Positions 11,401-23,400 of a DNA stretch of 64,000 bases are shown here, in pieces. Source of the stretch: Leishmania donovani (Eukaryota; Euglenozoa; Kinetoplastea; Trypanosomatida; Trypanosomatidae); contig NC_018257.1 in NCBI RefSeq assembly GCF_000227135.1, positions 627,777-691,776 on the forward strand. The letters are read 5' to 3'. The number at the start of each line of letters is the position of its first letter. Within the stretch, counting starts at the first letter, position 1. The notes beneath the pieces are model-generated. The model was not told the DNA's origin and did not search any database. It saw nothing but the letters and a program-made list of their open reading frames with translations. The translations under genes were made by a program, and so were the position numbers.

Positions 11401-14400
11401 GAGCCGGCCGGCGGCGTGCTGGAGCCGCACAGCACGCTCACGGTCCGCATCCGTGCGAAGCCGGATGAGGCGATGGTGTTTAGCGATACTCTGCGTCTGT
11501 GCCACTCACCGGCGTCGCACAGCGCCGCGGCCGCTGAAGAGACGGCGGTGGCGGTAGGGAACAAGCCAACTGTGACGGTCAAGGTGGCAGGCAAAGGGAT
11601 CCCCATCGTATCGGAGCGGCCAGTCGCCGACGTGAAGCTCGGCGATGTGTTGACAACCGCACTGGTGGCGGAGACGATTACGCTGCACAATTACGGGCGT
11701 CGTGAGCAGGAGGTGCAGTGGCAGAGCACACACAACGCAAAGACGAAGGAGAGGGATCTGCCGCCAGCCTTTAGCTACAAGCCCGAGCGTTCCGTCATCC
11801 CGGCTGGCGGGGCGCTGACGTTCACCTTGTCCGGCGGGTCAGACGAGCCAGGCGTGCGCACGGAAACATTCACTCTGAAGCAGTCTGGCACCTTCAAGGA
11901 GATACTACGCAGTACTGTCTCGGCCACCTTCACGGTGCCGACGCTGTCGTGCAGCACTCGCGCCATTCACTTCGACTTCGCAAACACAGAGCAGCTGCAG
12001 GCGCTTGATGCCCCCTCTGCGGCCTCCTTGGTCAAGTCTCTGACGATGAAGAACATCACCAGCAAGACGCTCGCTGTCTCGCTCCGCATCCGGCATGCGG
12101 CCACCGCGTCGTCGTCGCCGTCACCACCGCCGGCGGGGGCGTCCTCGGCTGCAGCGAACGGGGTGCCTTTTGAGCTCGAGGGGCCGTCGACCATCACCTT
12201 TGCCCCTGGCGACTCGTACGTTGTCGGTATCCGCTGTAACCCCCTCTACCGTCGCGACTTCACGTCGCACACAACGAAGGCGACTGTTCAGTTCAGCTTT
12301 GCGCATCATGCCCGCAAGGAGCACGTCAGCCTCAGCGCGACTCTGCGCTTCCCTGCGCTTGTAATGAACCCATCGGCGAGACTGGAGTTCGGCTCCGTTC
12401 TCCGCAACACGGAAAAGCGACGCACGATTGTGCTGTCCAACCCCTCAGCGGACCTACCGGCGCGCTTTGAGTGGGCGTTGCAGCCACAGCCCGGCAACAG
12501 TGCAACCGCCGCCCCGAAGGCGGCAGGGGAGGGTGACGTGAAGGCAGCGGAGGCGCAGTATACTGGGGACAAGAGTGCACTTCGCACCATCAAGGCAGGA
12601 GATGAGGCCGCCGCGGCCGCGGCGAGGTGCTTCGACATTGTCCCTTACACTGGAATGCTGCTGCCGGGAGAGTCACGGAGCATCAATGTGACCTACCAAG
12701 GAGCAGAGTGTGGGACAGCGCTGGCGACGGCTGTGTGCCGTGTGCACGGTGGCCCGACCTACACAGTCGTAGTGCATGCAACCTCGAGCGTTGTCCAGGC
12801 GCGCTGTGACAGAACGGAGATCAACTTTGGTCGACTCCCGTTCTACGAGTCTGCCACGCAGTCCGTGATGCTGTCGAACAGTACCCTCGTCCCCGTCACC
12901 TGGGATGTCGACCTGCGCAGCATTCGCCACCCCGAGTGCGTGCATGTGTCGCCCGTGTCTGGCGAGCTGCGAGAGAAGGCTCGGCTGCTCATCACTTTCA
13001 CGCCGACAGTGCCAGACGCCTTCGAGGAAACGCTGTGGGTGCGCATTGGGCATCTCGATCCGCAGCCGATCCACCTACGCGGCTCGGGTTACATGAACCG
13101 GCTGATGATAACAACGACGAGCTCCACCGCGTCGGCCGTGGAGAACGAGGTAGTCGTGTACCGAGCACCGTTCAGCGCCTTCACGGAGGCTCTGCAGTAC
13201 GTGGAGTCGAGGCTGGCGTCGTCGCAGCTGCGCAGCGTGTATGCGTCGCGATCGGTGACCCCGCTGACCACGACCCTCGCAACAGCCGCATCCGCTAGTG
13301 AGTCCGCGTCAAACGCGCCGGCACCCCCGACATGGGTGCAAAGGGAATGGCCGACGCTGGAGGCGGAGCGGCTGGCGTTCTGCCGCGCCGTATGCGAGGC
13401 CCAGGCGTCGGAGCATAGATGCAGTGTCAGCCCCAATGGCGCCATTGGGCCACCACTCTTCTTGGCGCCACACGCGCTTCGCCGAAACTCTGTGACGGCT
13501 GTGTGCAGCAAGGATGGTACCGGCGCCGGCACCCACAAGTTCGTTCTCGCGCGCTACGTTGTCGACTTCGGCCATCTCACCCGGCACGACATGCGCAAGG
13601 TGACGCTGAGGCTAACGAACCCATCGGCCACGGAGGTGGTGAGCGCGATGCTGGACAGCAAGGAGCTCGAGCACCTGCCCGTCTCGGCGGTTCCTATGAA
13701 GGGAATCAAGGTAGGGCCGCTGGAGACGACGACGTTGACGTTGGTGATGGACGCCACAAAGCCGGAGAGCCTCGTGCGCCATGGACAAAACCGTTACGAG
13801 TTCGCCATCGACGTGAAGCATGGCCCAGCCATTGTGGTGGAGTGTCGCTGCTACGTCGCCACCCCGACTCTCCGCACTGCTGAGAAGGAAGTGCGCTTTG
13901 GGCCAGTGCTGCTGGGAAAGGTCAAGGTACTACCATTGGTCCTGACGAATCCGGAAGCGGTGCCGTGCCCGTGGCGAGTCACATGTAAGGAAGAGGCTTC
14001 GTCGGATATGACGGCATCCACGGCGCCGAGGGGGCACTGGCTGCGCGACGAGCAGAGTTACACACCTGCCGGGCTCGTCGCCGCTGAGCCCCGCGGCTCT
14101 ATCCGGTCCCGGCGAGCTGCACCAGCGTCTCAGTTTTGGGTGAAGAAGGATCATGGCGTGGTCGAGGCGTCTGGCACCACTACAATCGCGGTGTACTTTG
14201 CCCCCAATTGCATTGCTGCTGAGGACGGCATGGGTGCCAGTGAGGATCGTGGCAGCGCTCCAGCCACGGCTACGCTGCGCTTCCGCTGTGGCAAGGGGTC
14301 AGCCGAAAGTGTTCTCACTGTGAAGCTCATCGGTAGTGCCTTCCAGTACAAGGTCAGCCTTTCCACGACGCAGCTTCAGTTACCGGTGGTTCGCCCCCAC

Positions 14401-17400
14401 CAGGTGGTACACGAGTCTGTGACGCTGACGAACAACGAGGAGCACCCTGTGGAGGTGTACAGCCTGGATCTCGACACACAGCACATGCACGAGATAAAGC
14501 TGCTGCGTCGCGCAATAGAGGTGAACCCGGATCACGAGATATTCTTGCCCCACCTGGAGGCAGGCTCTCGCCTGCCGGATGCGCTACTAGAGTCCATCTT
14601 CGCCCGCCTGCACGCCGCCTCTGAGTCGCTGAAGGAGGCGCCGCCGGCGGCCGACTTGGAAGCCGCTGAGGAGGCGCTCGTGGGCGCACCGGCGGCCGCT
14701 TGCAAGGGCGCGAAAACATCGCGGGGGCAGTCCGTGTCTGCTGCGTCTCGCGCCTCCAGCTCCAACTCCAAAGGGGGGCGGCGCGAGAAGGGCAAGAGCG
14801 GTCATCAATCGGCAGCGGCTGCGTCTGGCGGGATCGAGAAGGGCCTCCACAGCGAGCTGGCGGCGGCCGATGATATTGCAGGCCAGGATCAAGGAGCTAT
14901 CGACGGCTGCACCGCGGCGAGCATGGCGAAGCCGAGCGTTGTCCTCCTCGTCGGCCCTCCCTGCAGTGGAAAGACAACGTTGGCAAAGCAGATGGTTGAG
15001 TGGGCGGATGCGGGCAGCGTGATCCACGTGGACGTCGATGAGGTCATCCGGCGTGAGGCGGACCGCGACGATACGGCGGACGGGGCGGTGGCTCGCTTCC
15101 TCCTTTCTCAACTGGCAGACAGACAGCTGAAGTCCGTGCCCGTCACGGCCGATGACGCCGCCGCCACGGGCGACGCGGTGGCTGCGTCATACATCGCGTG
15201 CGCACCGAAGCTTGTGCGTGACGCTCTTGAGGGGCATCTGAACCGGTGCATCGCCGACCATGCAACGCACTCGGCAGCTGGTGCTGCTTCCCTTGTTGAA
15301 TCAAGGGACTTCGCTGCGTCAAAGCCTCGAAAGCTCCTCTTCTTGTTCGACGGATTGGGCTGCACCGTACTCCAGAACCCGTGGCGGCTCTTTGAGCTGC
15401 TCAAAGAGACCTGCGATGCCCTGCACATCCCTCTGCAGATCGTTTCATTGGCTGTCAGCACCCCCATGTCTGGCGTGCGGAGGGCCGAGGCACTGGAGGC
15501 GCACCACGCGGCGCGGGCCACAGCCGCATCCCTTACCTTGTTGAGTGAGGCAGCATTCGAAGCGCTTGACAAGGAGGCTCGCGAGGACTACACGCGTCGC
15601 CTCAAGCATTTCAATGACTGCCGTCGAGATCTGCGGGCTGCCCAGCAGCTCAAGAGAAACTACATGGCACAGCTGCCCCACAAGACCGTGCAGCAGGAGA
15701 CGGAGGAGGCATTCACAAAGGCGCAGATGGATTTGCAGCAGGCTTTGGCGCTGGAGTCCACGATGAGGTCGGCGCGAAAAGGGAAGGCGGCAGCCGGTGC
15801 CGGCCGCGGTGCCGCTCAAGCGGCGGAGGGGGCAAAAAAGCTGCGGGAGCTCAAATGGTCCGATCTCGACGCCGCCACGCAGTTTCGTGAGTGGTATACG
15901 CGCTTCCTCACCAAGTACGGCACCCCGCCAAAACCCGAGGGCGGAGACGACAGTGCCATTGGCGCGGCGACCGCGCGTGCTAGCGCTGCAGGGCCGCCGT
16001 TAAAGGGTGCCGCTGCTGTTGCTGCCGCTGCTGCGGCGGAGGAAAGGGCGAACTGCTGGGCTGCTGTGGTGCGCGTTTCTGCAGAGACGGAAACCCCTAG
16101 TGAAGTTGCGAGAGTGGTTGAGCTACAGCTGGTCCAGGGCGACACCGAGACGAGCTCACACACCGGTGCTGCAACAACCACGCTGGCATTGCCGACCCTG
16201 TCGCCTCCGTTGACAACGGTTGTCGTCGCCACGTCTTCATCCGCTGCCTCCGGTGAAGGACAGCTCTCCGTGAGCGCTAGGGAGACGGACGCTCCCCCTG
16301 CTGCTTCCTCCATGGCGGCAGTCGTAGAATCCTCGCACTCACCTGCAACTGCAGCCGCAGTGGCGGCGACGAGTGCGATCGGCGAGTGGCTCTATCTGAA
16401 CAAGCGCCGTCTGCGCTTCTGGGGCAACGAGGCCCTCGGCGGCTCACGCGGCGTCGCCAGCGTGCTTGGACGGCCCTCATCGGGGGAGGAGGTGCTTGCG
16501 GCCAAGGCAAGTACAGCAGTGCCAACCGTTGCAGGAGTCGCTGAGACCCACACGCCGCTTGACGCTGCTGGTTTACCTTTCGCCACGGACGCATTTCATG
16601 CCGGATCTGCCGCGGTGACCAGGGAAGCCCGTTACGTGCACTTCTTCTCGACACTGGAACGTGAAGTCATTCCAGCGAAGAAGAGCTGCGGCCGCGGCAA
16701 GACGGTCCCGGCAGTAGTTCAGCAGGAGGAGGAGCTGACACGTTGGTGGCTGCCGCCGAAGTCGTCGGTCACGCTGACGCTCGAGTTCTGCGGTGACCAC
16801 GTTGGCCCCTACACGGAAAAGTGCCTCTTCGGCGTTGTTGGCACGCTTCAGCAGCTGGGCCTCACAGTGTCCACCACGGTGGCTCTGTCCGACATCAGCC
16901 GAGATCCCAAGGACATCTTTCCCGTCATAAAGGCCCGCGGAATGTCAATCAGCGGCGGCGTCGAGGCGGGCCAACGAGCGTCAAAGGTGTACATTCCCTC
17001 CAGGAAGCTTTTCGACTTTGGGCCGCTGCTCATTCCGCCGCCGCCGGTGCCGAAGAGCCGCCGCCGCAGCATCGAGAAGGTTGGCACGGGCTCGTCCTCG
17101 TCGATCGGCGGGTCGGGTCGCAGCGGCAACGCGGGTGGAGGCAACTACATCCACAGCAGCAAAGCGCCATTCCAACACGATGGCACGCTTGGCGAGGAGA
17201 CGCTTACGTTTGTGAACCGCGAGGCCAGTGAGGCGGAGGTGACGTTGTCGTTCCTCAACGAGAAAGAGAAGACGTTTGTGGTAACCCCGACCAGCTTCGT
17301 GCTAAAGCCTGGTGCCTCACAGCAGGTCAGCCTGCGTGCGACGCCAGAAAAGGTGGGCGACTTCACGAACACGCTGCTGGCGTGCATCAAGGACAACCCG

Positions 17401-20400
17401 CTTCCCTGGAGGACGGATGTGACGTGCATGGGGGCGCGGCCGACGCTGACGGTCAACGGGTGCAAGGATCTGGAGGTGAACTTCGGACGGCTCGTGCTGA
17501 ATCGCAGCGTGACGAAGTCCTTTTCGCTCGTCAACGAAGGACCGCTGCCGCTGCAGTGGAGGCTGGTGCCGGTTCTGGATGGCATGACAACCCGCGGCCC
17601 CGGGGGCGGTGGTAGCGGAGTAGGGGGTGCTGCATCCGGCGCAGCGGCAGCGGCAGCGGCCCAGTTGCCTACAGAGCTCCAGTGTTCCGCACTGGAGGGC
17701 GTCATCGAAGAGGGCGGCACATACACGCTGAACATGACCTTCGCACCAACGCACCCCTGCTTCTACACGCGCAGCATGTTGTTCACGGTGTCCTACCCAG
17801 GCCATCCCCATCAGGTCCTGTACGAGTCTTTGCCGGTGATTATCAAGGCGGAGGGCTACGACGTCGTGCTGGAGTGGACACGCGAGATTCATCTCGGTGT
17901 GTTGCACGTCGGAGAAGAGAAACACGATACGATTCGCATTCTCAATAAGAGCCCGTACGAGGTGGGCTATCAGCTAAAGCTGCCGAAACGGCTGCAGAAG
18001 TCCGTGACACTCTCCAGCCCGTCCGGCACGCTGCGGGGCATGGTCGGCTTCAAGGACGCGGCCGTCGTCAACATCGACATCGTGGCTCGCCTGGAGAAGG
18101 AGGGGGAGCTGCCTGCGAAGCTGTCCCTAATCGAGGTGGCGTTCTTCGACGTCGACAGGAAGGAGCTGCTGTACCCCGTGCAGAGCATCCCGGTCACCGG
18201 GGAGGCGTGGTACACGAAGTACGCGGTGCAGCCACCGAGCGTGAGCTTTGGCTCCTGTCTCATTGGCCAGCCGCGAGAGAGCACATTTGAGCTGCGCAAC
18301 ACAGGAGTGTTTCCTCTGGAGTACGTGCTCTTCAACTACCGCGATGCCGCCGCGGAGGGGAGCGCGAACGAGAACGTCGCCGACGCGTCTACTGCAGGGG
18401 GTGCGGCGGTGGCGGCAGCACCTGCCCTGCATGCTCCCTCCGCCGGCGCCAAGAATCAGATCAAGGCTGCAAAGGGGAGCGAGATGGATGTCATTGTGGG
18501 CGCCTTCAAGTGTAGCCCGTGCCGAGGGATCATCCCGGTTGGTGGCGCGCAGATCATCACTGTTTCGACAGTCCCTCGAAAGCAGAGCCGCACCCGAGAA
18601 ACGATTGGCGTGCGAGTCGTGCAGAGCGGCCCCGAGTTAGAGCGCTACGGCACTCCAGTTGAGGTATCCGCATACCCGGCGTTGCCGTCGATCGCCGCAG
18701 ACCTCACCTCCAGCGCCGACGTCGAAACTATCTTCGAGGAGCAGCGCGTCGTGTACCGCTTAGATCAGCTGGCGAAGGGTGTGTGCGCATACAGCAAGGA
18801 GGAGCGGGTCTTTTCCTTTGGGACGACTCTTGTGGGACAGCGCAGCGAGGAGCGCTTTCGCATTGCCAACAGTAGCCCGCTTCCGTGCACCATCGTGGCG
18901 CATCTCGAGGGTGCCTCTGTGACCGGGACCAGTGGGAACAGTGGCAGCGGTAACGCGGCTCGCGGAAACGCAAGCGTCGCGAGCAGCGGGAACAAGCCTG
19001 TCACAGGTGGGGGTGGTGGTGGCGGCGCCAGCGCTGCAGCGGGTGGGGCGGGCAAGGTGGAGGGGTTTGATCTGTCCTTGGACGGCAGCGGTGCATCCCC
19101 GGCGCAGACGAGAATGACGACCGTCAAGATGGTTCTGCCGCCGTATGAGAGCCGTTTTCTCACCATCGGCTTCACCCCCGGCTCGCTGCGTCGCTTCCAA
19201 GCCCAGATTGTCGCCGTGGCCGAGAGCGCCGCCATCTCAAGCGATGACATGGCGGAGGCTGGCCAGGAGCTGCGCTTTGGTCTGTGCGGTGAGGGCACCC
19301 TGCCCAGCGTGGAGGTCGAAGTGCCCCCGCGCCTGTCGTCGTCCGCGGTGCCGTGGGGCAGTAGTGGTGGCAGAAAGTCGTCTGGAGCGTGCGCGGGATC
19401 GATGGAACGCATGCATCGCCGCACAGAAAGCGGCGGCAGTACCAGCAGCAACGAGCGCAAGCGAGGCCTGCGCCGCAGCGGCGGTGGCTCAGGTGGTAGC
19501 ACCTCTCCGTCAGTGTACGGGAGCGCCGACGGCTACTCGACCAGTTCCGGCGTCGCAGAGGTGCTGGAGCTGCCCTTGGCACATGTAGGCGCCGTAGCGT
19601 CGCGCAGCTTTACGCTGCGGAATATAGGATGCGTGACGGCCAAGGTGCACCTCGAGCTGATGACGCCGGGAGGGGATGACTATGGTACACCGAACTCCGC
19701 CTTGAAAATTACCACCAGAGGCGGCACCGGTGGCACCGCCGTCAAGAAGCAGCGCGGTGCCTTGGCACACCACAGGGCCGAACTGTTTGTGCCTGCTGGC
19801 CAGTCTGAGGTCGTTGAGTTGACGTACGCGCCGACGCAGGTGGAGACGACGACGACGCGGATGCGCGTCTTGCTGCGGGACAACCCATTTGAGGAGAAAG
19901 AGGTGCACATCCTTGCCTACAGCTTCGACAGCCCCATCTCCTTCGACGGCATCGACCCGTCTAGCCCAGACCACTATGACATTGGGGACTGCTGGATTGG
20001 TGTTGACAAGAGCTGCACTTTCACCGTGCGAAACAACACAGACTCGCTGGTGCGCTATGATTGGCAGTACCCTGACGCCGTTGTGCGCATGGTGCCCTCG
20101 GTCGGCCACCTCAGCGCCGGCGCCACGCGGACCATCACGGTGGTTGTGCGCAGCGAGTCACAGAACCTCAACCAAGTCGCGCGCTGCACCATTCAAGTAC
20201 AGTCCATTCAGTTGCTGACCAACGCGTTGGGTGGAGGACTTGTGCACTCCAGCATCGGTGACGGTGGCGCCGCGTCCGGTGGCACTGGCAGCGGCGCAAC
20301 CCCGGTCTCTGGGGCGACGAACGCGGCGATCACGGAGTGGGACAACTCGATGCAGAGCCCGAAGTGGGTCCTGCGCGAGGATGACACCGCTGCGAGCGCT

Positions 20401-23400
20401 ATCGCCGCCGGGGCCCACTCGGCCGCCGCGACGGCCGCCTTGCTGTCTACCGCCGCCTCCATGGTTGGCCGCCGCAACTTGAAGCAGGTCCTGGAGCCGC
20501 TGCCGGAGCCGCCATATGCAGTTGTCGACGCTGTTAACGTGATGCAGTCACTCACGCTGCGGTACCACTGCAGCGTGCCAGCGTACCAGTGCCAGCTGGT
20601 CGACGCGGCAACGGGCGCGGTGACGGACCTGAAAGCGATTTCTTTCGAACAGACCTACTTGATGCAGAAGCGGGTGGCGATAGTGCGGGTGATCAACACG
20701 GGGAGTGTTGGACTGCCTCTGACGTACGACATCGCCACCTCTGGAGAGGAGGACGGGGCGCCAACGCGAACCGCTTCGCAACAGAATTTGAAGTCGCCAC
20801 ACGCTCGACGCGGCGACAGTGGGGCCTTGGCTGCTGGTGTGGTATCTGGGGCTTCTCTTTTCACTCCTGCCGTCGAGGGTGACGCTGGGGCGTTGCACGA
20901 GTCGCCTGGATACACCGCCCCCACCGCCGACTTTGCCGTCGTGCCGTCGCCGACGTCTCGTGCCGCGAGCACCATACCGGTCGGCACGCACCTCGACCTT
21001 CACGTCGAGTTTACTCCTCGTGCCGTCGGCCTTATAATGGCGGAGCTGATCCTATCAATGCGACACAGCGACCCGGCAGAAATGCGCGTGCCGCTGCAAG
21101 GCGTAGCAGAGTGCCCGCTCGTCCACTTCAACGTCCCACCCACTACGTACTCGGACACGCGGTCGATGGCAGGCATCAGTGGTGCGGCCTACCGGGGCCA
21201 GGGCACGGTCGTCGTGGAGTTCCTCGCCCGCGGCCTGCACACGAAGGCCACCGTCAAGTTTCCCGTAATGAACCCGACAGCGACGACGTACAGCTACGAA
21301 TGGGTCGAAGAGGGCATGGGGCGCGGGGCGAGCGCCAACGGCGGCGCGAGCGGCGGATCCGTGTCGCCGTTCCGCTGCCTGACACCGATGGGTACCATCG
21401 CCGCTGGGCGCCAGGCTGAGGCGACCTTTGAGTTTTACGCGGACACCTTGGGGGTGCGGGAGTCGGCCTGGTCCTTCCAGATCCCTGGCCGTGCCGCGAT
21501 CCCGTTTGTGCTGGTAGGCACCGCGGTCGAGCCGAACGTGTACTTTCATGCGAGCAAGGTAATATTTGGACACGTGCAGGTCGGCACCCAGGTGGAGCAG
21601 ACTGTCGTCTTGGAAAACTGCGACGACGTTCCCTTCTCCTTCTCGTGGGATAAGTTTTCGATGGAGGGGACGTCCTCGTTCTTGTCTGTCAGGCCGCTTC
21701 GTGGTACCATCGCCCCGCACGAGCGGCTCTTGGTTACTGTTACGTTCTCGCCGCAGGACGAGGTCGAGTACAACGTACCGCTCCGCTGCACCGTGAAGCG
21801 GTCGAGTGTGCCGCTCTCGATCAACGTCAAGGGCGTTGGCGTGAGCGTGCACGACTCACTGCAAGTGGAGCCGATCGAGGACGGGGCGGAGCCAACGCTC
21901 ATGGTGCGCGGTCAGCCGCTCTTTTTGAACCTCGATCGCGTGCAGGTGAACTCGACGGTCGAGCGCCGCTTTGCCCTGCGCAACACCGGCGCGTACCCTT
22001 TTCAGTACAGCGTCGAGGCACCGGAGAACTCCTCTGTCAGCGTGGAGGGGATGGAGGGCAAGATCGCCGCGAAGCAGACTGGGGTGATTGTCTTTCGATA
22101 CCACCCGACGTGCGAGGAGACGCTGAAGCAGTGCCGTCTCCTCTTCCGCATCGAGGGAAAGGTCGCCTACAAGGTCGGCATCAAAGCCACGGCCTACATG
22201 CCCCGGCTGCAGCTGAGCTTTGACCACTACGACTTCGGCCCTCGATTCATTTTGGCGTACAACAACGGATCGGCGACCGCGGCGTCAGGCGTCGCTATGA
22301 CCGTGCTGCAGCTCACAAACCTCGAGTCGGAAGTGGTCTCCGTCGACTGCAGCGTGTCTGCGCATAACGTGTGGTGTCGCCTTGACAGCACGACGCTTGT
22401 GGTGCGTCCCAAGGAGTCGGCGCGGCTGCGACTCACCTTTGTGCCACCGGAGGCTCGACAGTACAATGACAACCTGCGCCTGTGCTTCAACGCTCTTCAC
22501 ACGGTCCTCGTTCCAATCACCGGCGAGGGTGTAGTGCCGCGCGTCGAGGTGGTGAATCCGTTTGCGAAGCTTGGCATCGTCCGCATTGGCGAAACGCGGC
22601 AGATGGAGGTGAAGCTGATGTGCCTTAGCAAGATTCCGACACCGATATCGTTTGCGCAGTCCATCGACGACGACCTCCTCCAAAAGGGTTTCTCGGTTTC
22701 TCTGCCGGAAAGAACGCCGGCGGCCGCCGCTGCTGCTACTCCACTCGCGATCATGCTGAAGCCAAAGGAGAGCGCGACGGTGGTGCTGTCGTTCGCGCCA
22801 ACGCAGCGCATGGGCGAGTTCAGCAGGGAAGTGAAGATGCTCGTGTGCGGGGTGGAGGTGCCGTTTTTGTCTGTGAGCGGGTCGTGCGCCGATGCGGAGG
22901 TGCACCTCGACACGTCAGCGCTCTCGTTTCGCGATGTCGTGGTCGGCGCCTCGGCGTCACGGCGAGTGTCCATCCTCAACAGCGGCGACATCTCGCAAAA
23001 GTTCTCGTGGCTGAGCAGCCTGCAGAAGCTGCGGCCGCAGGGCGAGTGGAGCATCTTCCCGTCCTCCGGCTACGTCAGGGCCCACACGGAGTTGAGCTGT
23101 GAGCTGCGGTACACACCGAGCCTGCCGAGCAGAGGCAACACTAAGGCAGCCGCAGCACCGGCGTCGTCGGCGCTAATGCAGCAAATTCTGACTGTGGAGC
23201 TGGACAGCTCACCTGGAATTTCGCTCACAATCGAGTCGAACTGTGTTACTCGACCAGCGGCGACGGAGACAGTGCATTTTGCGTGCCGCGCCCGCGAGAC
23301 AGACGTCAAGATGATCGAAGTGTACAACCCAACAGAGGAAACGTGGACGACGGAGCCTGTGCTGGACAACTCGCTCTGGACATGCCCGGCACAGCTCACT

